From Gammaproteobacteria bacterium (GTDB lineage: Bacteria; Pseudomonadota; Gammaproteobacteria; S012-40): 39,049 bases of DNA. The notes below the pieces were generated by a model, which was given only the letters and a program-made list of their open reading frames with translations, did not search any database and had not been told where the DNA came from. The DNA is taken from the NCBI GenBank assembly GCA_029879945.1, contig JAOUPJ010000001.1, forward strand, positions 1 to 39,049, written 5' to 3'. Below are positions 7,862-15,685 of this stretch, piece after piece (position 1 is the stretch's first letter; the number at the start of each line of letters is the position of its first letter). The position numbers were made by a program, and so were the translations under genes.

Positions 7862-8434
7862 ATGAGACTAAAAAACACAGTCCTGGTTCTAATAAGCACT
7901 CTATTATTTATGGGCACCCTACAGGCGGAAGAGAGAGACACGCTGTTTCAGATTGGTGCCATCGATCACGGCGGCTTTGGGGGCTTTGGCAGCAAGGTTT
8001 CCCGGTTGAATGGGGAAACACAGACCTTGGGCGGAATCAAAGGCGCATGGCTGCTGAATAAACAGTATTACCTGGGATTTGCCGGATACGGTACCCATGA
8101 TGAAATTGCCAATACCAAATATGGTATGGGCTATGGGGGTCTGTTGACGGGTGTTTTCTTCAAGCCAAAGAACCTGGTTCGCTATAATCTGGAAATGATC
8201 ATTGGTGGCGGCAGCTTTGCCGAGTACCGTGACCACCATCAGTCCCAAAACGAGGTCGACAGCTTTTTTGTCTTCGAACCGGCCGCCAACGTTAATCTGG
8301 CATTGGCTAAATATGTGGACTTGTCTTTTGGGGCATCCTACCGATTTGTTGACGGCATTGACCTGGCGGAGTTCCAGTCTTCGGATATCGAAGGGTGGTC
8401 TGTTTCAACAAGCTTGATTTTTGGAACGTTCTAA
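7862..8434 (+). CDS. Small outer-membrane beta-barrel-like protein, function unknown
   Basis: A 190-residue exported protein with a signal peptide (MRLKNTVLVLISTLLFMGTLQA, cleavage before EERDTLF). Alternating polar/hydrophobic strands follow, ending in aromatic Phe (VSTSLIFGTF), the usual terminal signal of outer-membrane barrels. Glycine-rich turns (DHGGFGGFGSKV, YGMGYGGLLTG) fit an 8-stranded barrel. The ATG at 7856 directly abuts the ribosome binding site, so the ATG at 7862, 6 nt after GGGAG, is preferred. The gene diverges from the ECF/caspase operon and shares its promoter motif, suggesting it is a regulon member. No family was recognised. Confidence 0.75.
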   Translation: MRLKNTVLVLISTLLFMGTLQAEERDTLFQIGAIDHGGFGGFGSKVSRLNGETQTLGGIKGAWLLNKQYYLGFAGYGTHDEIANTKYGMGYGGLLTGVFFKPKNLVRYNLEMIIGGGSFAEYRDHHQSQNEVDSFFVFEPAANVNLALAKYVDLSFGASYRFVDGIDLAEFQSSDIEGWSVSTSLIFGTF

Positions 8435-8443
8435 AACTGAACT

Positions 8444-8478
8444 CGGGTGCGTAGGCACAACGCTACGCACCCGTTTTT
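8444..8478 (+). terminator. Intrinsic terminator after the outer-membrane protein gene
   Basis: A perfect 11-bp stem (CGGGTGCGTAG with CTACGCACCCG), an 8-nt loop and TTTTT. Confidence 0.9.
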
Positions 8479-8492
8479 CATAAAAAGATTTA

Positions 8493-9641
8493 TCACGACT
8501 GGCTGCTTTCTTCCTGGCGTGCAAACACCACCACCGCCGATTGGACTCTGGCTTGCCCGAAGTGGATCATGCGCTCAAACTCTTCAATACGTACCGGCAT
8601 ATAGATGCAGTCGGCCGTGGTTCGGTGTTCTTCCTCATCCACTTCCGGGTCGTGCAGATAGACAAATTTATCGTCTGCCGCAGCAATCACTACCCAGTGA
8701 GGCGTTTTGCTCCAATTGAAACGGTAGGAGCTGATCAATACCAGGGGAATGCCTCCCAGCTTCCACTGCTGGATAAGCGTGTCTACGCGGAATGGCTTGT
8801 AAAACGCTTCGATATCGGAGGCCTCAATCTGGGCCATAAAGTCTGCGTGCACCAACTCGATGATGTCTTTTTTGGCCTGGCTACGAACCCCTTCCGTAAA
8901 CATGGCCTCTTTCTGATTGGTAAACAACTTGACCCGGAAACCGCGTAACCAGGCCGCCAGGGCCAGACCCTGGGCACTGCACCCCCCGTGGCCGGACATC
9001 ATAAAAATGGTGGTCGCTTCCCGCCACAGCTGAAACTCCATGCGCTTATCCGCGTTAAGATTCGGATTTATGGCCAGCATGGCCATGATCAGGCTCGCCG
9101 GTCCACAGGTAAAATCGGTGGTCTGGGCGTAAAACGGAACCCGCCTATTCACATTCTGATCCAGGGAATACACCCGCTTCTCAAAACGTAGGGCATCACT
9201 ATGGTCGTCGTAGTAGTCCACTATGCGGCCAAACTCGTAATAGCCGTGGCGTCTGTAGAGCCGAATGGCGGGGGCGTTGTCCGGATTGACCTCCAGGCGC
9301 AGATACACACAGTGCTGTTCACGCGCCGCCTCTTCCGCCTTTTGAATAAGCAAATCGGCAAGGCCTTGCCCTCGGTGTTCCGGGTCTATGGCAATGGAAT
9401 AGAGCCGGGCAAGGGAAGTTCCTCGGTGAAACAGGACCAGCACATACGCAAAAATGTGTTCACTGCTACCGGCCACAAGTAGTTGTGCGTTGGCCTTGCT
9501 GATCATCCAGCGAAACTGTCGTCGGCTGATACGGTCTGTGGCAAAACACTGTTTTTCGAGGCGATTCAAGGCCTGAACATCGTCCAGATTCGCCGCCCTT
9601 AAAGCGACGGTTTGCTTGACATCAGGACCGGGGTCAGCCAT
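8493..9641 (-). CDS. GNAT acetyltransferase / C39-like peptidase fusion protein
   Basis: A 382-residue two-domain protein. The N-terminal GNAT domain (about 10-155) has the acetyl-CoA loop RGQGLA at 90-95 and the NAPAIRLYRRHGY signature. The C-terminal C39-like cysteine peptidase domain (about 165-380) has a full candidate triad: Cys179 (DFTCGPASL), His315 (TPHWVVI) and Asp331 (HDPEVD). Proteins of this build are found beside RimK-type ATP-grasp ligases in many proteobacteria, as here, and are thought to act on small peptides. The open frame extends to 9752, but MADPGPDVKQ gives the family's usual length; the ribosome binding site is weak for both starts, so the start is uncertain. Confidence 0.85.
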   Translation of the reverse strand: MADPGPDVKQTVALRAANLDDVQALNRLEKQCFATDRISRRQFRWMISKANAQLLVAGSSEHIFAYVLVLFHRGTSLARLYSIAIDPEHRGQGLADLLIQKAEEAAREQHCVYLRLEVNPDNAPAIRLYRRHGYYEFGRIVDYYDDHSDALRFEKRVYSLDQNVNRRVPFYAQTTDFTCGPASLIMAMLAINPNLNADKRMEFQLWREATTIFMMSGHGGCSAQGLALAAWLRGFRVKLFTNQKEAMFTEGVRSQAKKDIIELVHADFMAQIEASDIEAFYKPFRVDTLIQQWKLGGIPLVLISSYRFNWSKTPHWVVIAAADDKFVYLHDPEVDEEEHRTTADCIYMPVRIEEFERMIHFGQARVQSAVVVFARQEESSQS

Positions 9642-9755
9642 GGTGAGTGTCTCGTTATTTGTTTCAAGAAGAAGAGTGTTGCGCGTCACGTGCCAGTCTA
9701 CTCCAGAGGGGGAACGCAGGGCGATTTTACTCCTAAAATTTGCTAAGAGCATCTA

Positions 9756-9896
9756 GGAATTTTTGAATAAGTTCATCAAGCATGTGCTGACGAGGCAAAA
9801 ATTTCGAAGAAGCGGAGTTTACATGGGGTAAATGAGCATTCTGAGAAATATTTTTAACGTAGTCAGCGCTGCTTCAGGGGCTTATTCAAAGGTTCC
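9756..9896. repeat. MITE-like element with long imperfect terminal inverted repeats
   Basis: The two ends match in inverted orientation over about 60 nt with few gaps. The left end GGAATTTTTGAATAAG pairs with the right end read on the other strand as GGAACCTTTGAATAAG. Further shared blocks are AAGCA, GCTGAC, AAAAAT and AGAA. The centre (GTTTACATGGGGTAAAT) is nearly palindromic. The whole 141 bp could fold as one hairpin and contains no gene. No clear target-site duplication was seen. It fills most of the 336-nt gap between the two divergent genes. Confidence 0.65.
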
Positions 9897-9977
9897 ATAA
9901 AAAAATTTCGCTTGCTATTTTCCCCCTTTGGCTCAATGATTGCCGCCTAATTGGGTCGTCAAAAGGAGCCCCCTTAC

Positions 9978-11462
9978 TTGCCAAACATCACCGTTATTAT
10001 CGATAACCATAAGGATTGGAACGCCTATTATCCCAGCAAAGATGTCGTCCTCATTGATGACTACCTGGCCGCTCAGGATGTGATAGAACGCGGTAGCATG
10101 ATTATAAACCTGTGTCGAAATTATAAGTACCTTTCCCATGGCTACTACTGCTCCCTCTTGGCAGAATCCAGAAGACAAAAGGTCATTCCGTCTATTCGAA
10201 CAATCAATGATCTGAGTAAAAAGCCCCTATACGCCGAGAACCTGGAGACCCTGAACGAGGCCTTGAACCGTACCACCCGTAAACAGGAGCTGGGGGAGAT
10301 GGCCCGGATCAAGATCAGATTCTTTTTTGGTCAATCCGAACACGAGTTGCTACAGGAATTTGGCAGACAGGTCTTTGAGGCCTTCCCCTGCCCTATACTG
10401 GAAGTGGAGTTTTTGAAAAACCAGGTATGGGCCGTTGTTTCCATACGACCGGTCGGATTAAACGAGCTAGAAGAAAGGGAAGAGGATCAGTTTGCCAACG
10501 CTATCGACCTGTTTAGCAAAAAGATCTGGCGCAAACCCAAAGGTCCAAAAAAGTTTCGTTACGATATGGCCATACTGGTCAATCCGGACGAAGCGCTGCC
10601 TCCGTCCAATAAGGGGGCACTGAAAAACTTTGTCTCCGTGGGTAAGGAACTGGGCGTGAATGTGGAACTGATTGGTAGACGTGATCTGGCCAAACTCGCC
10701 GAATACGATGCCCTGTTTATACGTGAGACCACCGCCACCAATGACCACACCTATCAATTTGCCAAAAAGGCCGAATCCGAGCATATGGTGGTTATCGATG
10801 ACCCGGATTCCATTTTGCGCTGTACCAATAAAGTGTTTCTGGCCAACCTCTTGTCCAGTCGAAAGATTGCGACGCCACGCACGGCCGTATTGTCGCGTCA
10901 CCATCGCAAACAGGTCATTGAGCAGTGCAAACCCTTGGGGTTTCCCATTGTGCTAAAAATTCCCGATGGTTCCTTCTCGCGGGGGATCGTCAAAATTGAA
11001 ACCGAACAGGAACTGGAAAAAGAGGCCAACAACTTTTTCAAGAACTCGGCACTGATTCTTGCGCAAGAATATTGTTATACCGACTACGACTGGCGGGTGG
11101 GTATTCTAAACGGCAAGGCACTCTACGCCTGCCAATACTTTATGAGTAAAGGCCACTGGCAAATCTACAACCACAAAAACAATGGTAAGGTACAGGCCGG
11201 CAATTCAGCCACAGTACCCATTCATGCTGTTCCCAAAGATGTTATCAAAACCGCACTGGATGCGGCCAATCTCATTGGGAACGGCTTGTATGGCGTAGAC
11301 CTGAAAAAGACTGCAGAAAAGACCATTGTGATTGAAGTAAATGACAATCCCAATATCGATGCGGGCGTTGAAGATGCTGTAATGGGCGAAGAACTCTATA
11401 TACGCATCATGAGCGAGTTCATTCGCAGGATGGAGAACAAGCGTTTGGGCTTGGCGAGTTAG
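9978..11462 (+). CDS. RimK-type ATP-grasp ligase with an RLAN N-terminal domain
   Basis: A 494-residue predicted ATP-dependent amide ligase. The N-terminal half (about 1-190: PNITVIIDNHKDWNAYYPS, INLCRNYKYLSHGYYCSLLAE) is the RLAN domain of RimK-like ATP-grasp proteins. The C-terminal half (about 200-490) is the ATP-grasp fold with IRETTATNDHTYQFAKKAE, PIVLKIPDGSFSRGI and the metal-binding VIEVNDNPNID. The start is TTG, 9 nt after a strong AAGGAG; an in-frame TTG at 9951 has no such site. It diverges from the GNAT/C39 gene, a common pairing. Together they could join, acetylate and trim short peptides, but the substrate is unknown. Its 3' end overlaps the convergent rquA by 4 nt. Confidence 0.85.
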   Translation: MPNITVIIDNHKDWNAYYPSKDVVLIDDYLAAQDVIERGSMIINLCRNYKYLSHGYYCSLLAESRRQKVIPSIRTINDLSKKPLYAENLETLNEALNRTTRKQELGEMARIKIRFFFGQSEHELLQEFGRQVFEAFPCPILEVEFLKNQVWAVVSIRPVGLNELEEREEDQFANAIDLFSKKIWRKPKGPKKFRYDMAILVNPDEALPPSNKGALKNFVSVGKELGVNVELIGRRDLAKLAEYDALFIRETTATNDHTYQFAKKAESEHMVVIDDPDSILRCTNKVFLANLLSSRKIATPRTAVLSRHHRKQVIEQCKPLGFPIVLKIPDGSFSRGIVKIETEQELEKEANNFFKNSALILAQEYCYTDYDWRVGILNGKALYACQYFMSKGHWQIYNHKNNGKVQAGNSATVPIHAVPKDVIKTALDAANLIGNGLYGVDLKKTAEKTIVIEVNDNPNIDAGVEDAVMGEELYIRIMSEFIRRMENKRLGLAS

Positions 11463-12178
11463 TTCTCGATTACCTCAAACTCACAGACCTGATAAAAATC
11501 CGAGAACACTTCTGTTTTGGAACGCAGCTGCACCAGTTTACCGTGTGCGGCTGCGGCGTCGTTGAGTAATGCGATGAGATCGTTTTGCCAAAAACTTTCT
11601 AAAAAGGGTTCCAGCTTAGTTAATACCTTTCGGCTGAGATTGAAGCGTGTTAAAAAACTTCGTGTCGGTTTGTTATTGTATTCCGCACACAGAACCCGTC
11701 CACCCACCGGCACCACACGCATTGCTTCAGACAACGCTCGCCTTCTCGCGTCTTCCGGTAGTTCATGCAACAGAAAAAAGATAAGCAATGTGGAAATAGA
11801 GTTGCTTTGAATCGCCAGTTGTTCCGCGTTCATGCGCAAGAGAAGCATGCGCTCTTTGTTACCTACTTTTTCAAACGCTTTTTTGAGTTGTATATCGGCC
11901 ACGTCTACCAGGTGTAAGGGGCGTGGGGAAAGGTGTTGGACGAGATCCGGAATCAAGGTTCCGTAGGCACTGGTCAGCATGAGGACTCGTCCTTGCGGGA
12001 TAGACTCAAACTTTTCCAGTGTGAGCCTTTTTAATTTTTCATAGTTTCCAAACAGGATGAGATTGATAATCCAGGGATGATCGAAAAACCAGACGGCTGG
12101 GGGCCAGAGATAGGCCCACCAGTAGTGGCGGACGAGATAGTGGGGTATTCCTTTGGAATTTTTTTTATATATATTCAA
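11459..12178 (-). CDS. rquA: RquA-like SAM-dependent enzyme (rhodoquinone biosynthesis)
   Basis: A 239-residue class I methyltransferase-fold protein closely resembling RquA, which converts ubiquinone to rhodoquinone using SAM as amino donor. Shared features, from memory of the family, are the N-terminal IPHYLVRHYWWAYLWPPAV, then NLILFGNYEKL, a degenerate SAM motif (GRVLMLTSAYGTLIP instead of GxGxG), VDVADIQL and FFLLHELPEDARRRAL. Rhodoquinone lets the respiratory chain run with fumarate as electron acceptor under low oxygen. No ribosome binding site is obvious before the ATG. Its upstream region holds the 18-bp tandem repeat. It is convergent and overlapping with the ATP-grasp gene, so the two are not one operon. 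An unrelated quinone methyltransferase is the main alternative. Confidence 0.72.
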   Translation of the reverse strand: MNIYKKNSKGIPHYLVRHYWWAYLWPPAVWFFDHPWIINLILFGNYEKLKRLTLEKFESIPQGRVLMLTSAYGTLIPDLVQHLSPRPLHLVDVADIQLKKAFEKVGNKERMLLLRMNAEQLAIQSNSISTLLIFFLLHELPEDARRRALSEAMRVVPVGGRVLCAEYNNKPTRSFLTRFNLSRKVLTKLEPFLESFWQNDLIALLNDAAAAHGKLVQLRSKTEVFSDFYQVCEFEVIEN

Positions 12179-12220
12179 TTAAAACGTTTTAGATATATGG
12201 TTTAGGATCGTTGGGCTTCA

Positions 12221-12372
12221 CCCTTTCGGGGTATTTATGCCCTTCAGGGTATTTATGCCCTTCAGGGTATTTATGCCCTTCAGGGTATTTATGCCCTTCA
12301 GGGTATTTATGCCCTTCAGGGTATTTATGCCCTTAGGGTATTCATGCCCTTAGGGTATTCATGCCCTTAGGG
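12221..12372. repeat. Tandem array of an 18-bp palindromic repeat
   Basis: A 19-bp variant, five exact copies of CCCTTCAGGGTATTTATG (12240-12329), two 17-bp copies CCCTTAGGGTATTCATG, and a final partial unit. Each unit contains the palindrome CCCTTCAGGG, and the join between units forms a second one (GGGTATTTATGCCC), so hairpins could form in either register. The array lies between the end of the amidotransferase gene and the start of rquA. The rest of the gap (12179-12220, 12373-12418) shows nothing recognisable. Confidence 0.95.
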
Positions 12373-12418
12373 TGCAAGCGGCTTTGCCTCAGCACCAAGC
12401 TACAATTTCAGCACCACG

Positions 12419-14188
12419 CTACAACTGTCGTTGCAGCCAAAACTCCAGCAAGGCCATATGCCATAGCTTGCTGCCCTGGATTCGTGTATGGTGCTGCTCC
12501 GGTTCTTTTAACAAGAGGTCCACATAGTCTCGATTGTATAGACCCCGTTCTTTACATGCCTGCGAGTTAAGTATGTCACGCATGAAATCCAGAAACTCAC
12601 CTCGAACATATTTCAGGGCCGGCATGGGAAAATAGCCTTTTGGTCTATCAATGACACCGGCCGGTAAAAGCGGACGGGAAATCTCTTTCAAGATATGCTT
12701 TCCTTCCGAACCCAGTTTATATTCCTTGGGCATTTGCGCCGCCAGTTCCACCAACTCATGATCGAGAAAGGGAACGCGCGCCTCCAGGCCCCAGGCCATG
12801 GTCATATTGTCCACCCGTTTCACCGGATCGTCCACGATAAGATTACACACATCGGCACGAAAGACCTTGTCCATGAACTCGTCAGCATCTTTTTCATCAA
12901 ACCAGGACTGGACCAGTTCGCTGGTATAGTCTCCACTCATGTATTCAGAGGTGATCATGCGTGCATACTCTTCATGATCTCGATCAAAGTAGTTGGAAGC
13001 GAAGCGATCCAATTCACTGCCTTGTGCCTTATCCATGCGTGGATACCAGAAGTACCCGCCGAAGACCTCGTCCGCCCCCTGTCCACTCTGTACCACTTTG
13101 ACTTGCTTGGAGACTTGTTCCGATAACAAATAAAATGCAACCGCATCCTGACCAAACATGGGTTCCGACATGGCGTCCACCGCCTCGGGTAGACGGGTCA
13201 ATACCTGCGAGTTGGGGATATAGATCTTTTCGTGTCGCGTGTTGTAACGCGCCACCACCTGATCTGAGAATTCGAATTCACTACCCTGCTCTTGTCCTAT
13301 GTCCTCAAAGCCAATAGAAAAGGTGCGCAGGTCTTTTACACCCGCTTCCATGAGTAAGGCGACAAGCAGACTGGAATCCAGTCCACCTGAGAGCAAAACA
13401 CCTACCGGCACGTCTGCCACTTCGATACGCTTTTTCACTGCCGCCATCAGTGCACCGTGTATGGCCTCACGCCACTCTTGTTCGCTCTTCTTTTCCACGG
13501 GGCGTGTGGCTTTCAATCGCCAATACTTTTGAATCCATGTTTTACCATTAGATGAAATCATCATGGTATGGGCAGGCGGCAGTTTGCGCACACCCTTGAA
13601 AATTGTTCGCGGCGCGGGCACTACTCCGTGCAAAGTGAATTGATTGTGCAAGGCCTGGGTATCAATAGAAGTATCGATATCACCCATTTTCAGCAGCGCC
13701 TGCACATTGGAGGCAAAACGTATGCGCTTGTCGTCCAATGCATAATACATGGGCTTAATACCAAAGCGATCACGGGCCAGAAACACAGATTGTTGTTTTC
13801 TATCCCAGAGCGCAAAGGCAAACATGCCGGTAAGACGCTCTACGCATCCCAGCCCCCAATGGGCATAGGCCTTGAGTATTACTTCCGTATCACCGTGGGA
13901 GAAAAATTCGTAACCCAGATCGATCAACTGGGCGCGCAGTTCCCGGTAGTTATAAATGGCTCCGTTGAACACCAGGGCCAGTCCCAGCTTTTCATCTACC
14001 ATGGGTTGATTGGCCTGATCGCTCAGATCGATCACCGATAGACGTCTGTGCCCAAAGGCCAGCGGACCCTCCAGCCAATGGCCACCACTATCGGGCCCAC
14101 GCCGCTCCAGCGCGGTCATGGCGGAGAGGACATTTTTTAGTACTGGCTGAGTACCGTCAAAGCGGAATTCTCCAACGAGTCCACACAT
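12419..14188 (-). CDS. asnO: Amidotransferase of the N-acetylglutaminylglutamine amide (NAGGN) type
   Basis: A 589-residue asparagine-synthetase-like enzyme. The N-terminal class II glutaminase domain has the nucleophile Cys2 (MCGLVGEFRF) and NGAIYNYRELR. The C-terminal synthetase domain has the ATP-binding SGGLDSSLL, SGQGADEVFGGY and DDPVKRVDNMTMAWGLEAR. Length and phrases (SIGFED, VDDPVKRVDNMTMAW, IDRPKGYFPMP, GSKLWHMALLEFWLQ) match the 'trio' amidotransferase that makes the terminal amide of the osmoprotectant NAGGN, not ordinary AsnB. The usual partners, a GNAT/ATP-grasp fusion (ngg) and an M42 peptidase, are not in the window. GGAGG lies about 12 nt before the ATG, a long spacing. Confidence 0.85.
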   Translation of the reverse strand: MCGLVGEFRFDGTQPVLKNVLSAMTALERRGPDSGGHWLEGPLAFGHRRLSVIDLSDQANQPMVDEKLGLALVFNGAIYNYRELRAQLIDLGYEFFSHGDTEVILKAYAHWGLGCVERLTGMFAFALWDRKQQSVFLARDRFGIKPMYYALDDKRIRFASNVQALLKMGDIDTSIDTQALHNQFTLHGVVPAPRTIFKGVRKLPPAHTMMISSNGKTWIQKYWRLKATRPVEKKSEQEWREAIHGALMAAVKKRIEVADVPVGVLLSGGLDSSLLVALLMEAGVKDLRTFSIGFEDIGQEQGSEFEFSDQVVARYNTRHEKIYIPNSQVLTRLPEAVDAMSEPMFGQDAVAFYLLSEQVSKQVKVVQSGQGADEVFGGYFWYPRMDKAQGSELDRFASNYFDRDHEEYARMITSEYMSGDYTSELVQSWFDEKDADEFMDKVFRADVCNLIVDDPVKRVDNMTMAWGLEARVPFLDHELVELAAQMPKEYKLGSEGKHILKEISRPLLPAGVIDRPKGYFPMPALKYVRGEFLDFMRDILNSQACKERGLYNRDYVDLLLKEPEQHHTRIQGSKLWHMALLEFWLQRQL

Positions 14189-14453
14189 GGTTAAATTAAA
14201 CCTCCGCTCCTGTTAACTAGCTCACACCCAATCATAAGGTATTGATTGTATTCTAGCGGAAAGTACCGAACAAAACTCAAGAAAAATAGTCAGTTAAAGG
14301 CGATTGCGCACAATGATAATTCGATAATTCATTATCTAGCGAGAGACACTCGATTTGAGTAGAATGGCAATTTCGTAAACATATTCCGTAGCTGGGTAAA
14401 ATTACCGCACAACTAACAAATCCGGGAATAAACAATAGAAAAGGGAGTGACTA

Positions 14454-15641
14454 ATGCGCCGGTTCTTGATACCAATTTTGCTTACCATTGCGTTTTCAGC
14501 GCAAGCCGATTCGGTTTCTCTGCCACACACCTTCAAACAAGGAGATAAGGCCTCTGCCCAAGAAGTAAACGAGCAGTTTGATGAGGTCAAACGGGCAGTA
14601 GACGACAATGACACTCGACTGCGATCGTTAGAGGGTTCTTTTTTTAACGATGATTTTGAATCAACCACTCTGCGCCCAGTCTGGACCTTGGATGAGGGAA
14701 CCTGGAACCAAGCGGGAGGTACTCTCACCAGCCCAGTAAGCGACGTAGGCCACAACCATGTTTCCGGCATGAAACCCATGTCCGATTTACAAATTGAAGT
14801 CGACTTCAATTACGACAACGGGGCCGACGCTGGTGTCTATTTTGGATTGAGTGATGCGGGAGGCTATCTGTGGGTGTTTAGAAATAATGCTGGCCAAACA
14901 GATTCGTTTGTCCAACAAACGACCGGTTACGGCGCAGCGGGAAATACTCACTTAGTCCCCGGTTCAGCTATTTGTAAACAGAATCATACAAGCTTTGGCT
15001 CTCCAAAACCTAGTGGTGACAAGCCCCTACACATCCGTCTTTTAATCGTGGGCAATCGCTTCGATGCTTGGGTAGATGGAGTACATGTCACAAAAAATTG
15101 TTTCCTACCCGCCGAAGCACCCCCTGGGCGAATCGGCCTCTATGCCTGGAGCGGAGTGGGAAATCAAAGCTTTGACAATATCCAGGTTGCACCGGTAGTG
15201 CGTCAGAACCTGGCGGACGCCTTGAGCGGTGCCATCAGTTTTACTAGCGACCCCTACACCGGAACACAGTTCGCAGCCAACAGTGTTGCGGGGACCGCCA
15301 TGTGCCCGACCGGTACTCATATTTGTAATGCCTGGGAATATTCGATAATTAGCATCCTAGCCCAAGATAAAGTTCAACAAGGGCATGGTTGGTTGATAGG
15401 GGGATTCCCAAATTTGGATGGCCATTTAAGATCTTTGACTAGCGGCCAACATAGTACAGAGTGCGGAACTCCTAGACCCAATAATGGCGATACTTCGCCT
15501 AGCCCGCTGTATCTCTCAAGCTGGGCAAAGCATGCAGCTAAACCAAGCGGCAATTATTATGGTCGTGTTCACTGTCAAGATGCGACCCAATCATTACCCG
15601 TCGCCTGTTGCCGAGCCAATCTCTTAGGTGGACTGAATTAG
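14454..15641 (+). CDS. Secreted protein with a lectin-like (LamG/ConA-type) domain and Cys-rich C-terminus
   Basis: A 395-residue exported protein of unknown function. The signal peptide is about 1-18 (MRRFLIPILLTIAFSAQA). Next is a short helical segment, FKQGDKASAQEVNEQFDEVK, a phrase common at the start of gammaproteobacterial surface proteins. Residues about 62-250 resemble a concanavalin-A-like beta-sandwich (FNDDFESTTLRPVWTL, GAYFGLSD-like strand, LHIRLLIVGNRFDAWVDGV, SFDNIQVAPV), a fold often used to bind sugars. The C-terminal part (about 275-395) has paired cysteines (CPTGTHICNAWE, CGTP, HCQDA, VACCRA) that would form disulfides. The start follows AAAAGGGAG. It is a single gene with its own terminator. 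Confidence 0.75.
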   Translation: MRRFLIPILLTIAFSAQADSVSLPHTFKQGDKASAQEVNEQFDEVKRAVDDNDTRLRSLEGSFFNDDFESTTLRPVWTLDEGTWNQAGGTLTSPVSDVGHNHVSGMKPMSDLQIEVDFNYDNGADAGVYFGLSDAGGYLWVFRNNAGQTDSFVQQTTGYGAAGNTHLVPGSAICKQNHTSFGSPKPSGDKPLHIRLLIVGNRFDAWVDGVHVTKNCFLPAEAPPGRIGLYAWSGVGNQSFDNIQVAPVVRQNLADALSGAISFTSDPYTGTQFAANSVAGTAMCPTGTHICNAWEYSIISILAQDKVQQGHGWLIGGFPNLDGHLRSLTSGQHSTECGTPRPNNGDTSPSPLYLSSWAKHAAKPSGNYYGRVHCQDATQSLPVACCRANLLGGLN

Positions 15642-15655
15642 GATATTCTACTAAT

Positions 15656-15685
15656 GCCGGGCCCTCACAAGGGCTCGGCCTTTTT
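15656..15685 (+). terminator. Intrinsic terminator after the lectin-like protein gene
   Basis: GCCGGGCCCT pairs with AGGGCTCGGC (one G-T pair), followed by TTTTT. It touches the last base of the convergent hyuB-type gene. Confidence 0.85.

Noticed and set aside
8541..8948. 135-codon open frame opposite the GNAT/C39 gene
   Set aside because: Antisense shadow; the minus-strand frame has intact catalytic motifs.
12221..12363. Repeat array as a coding repeat (MPFRVF units on the + strand, HKYPEG units on the - strand)
   Set aside because: The 18-bp units keep frame, but the minus frame has no start codon and the plus frame stops after about 38 codons with no ribosome binding site; the 17-bp units break the frame.
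12221..12372. CRISPR array
   Set aside because: Units are directly joined with no variable spacers.
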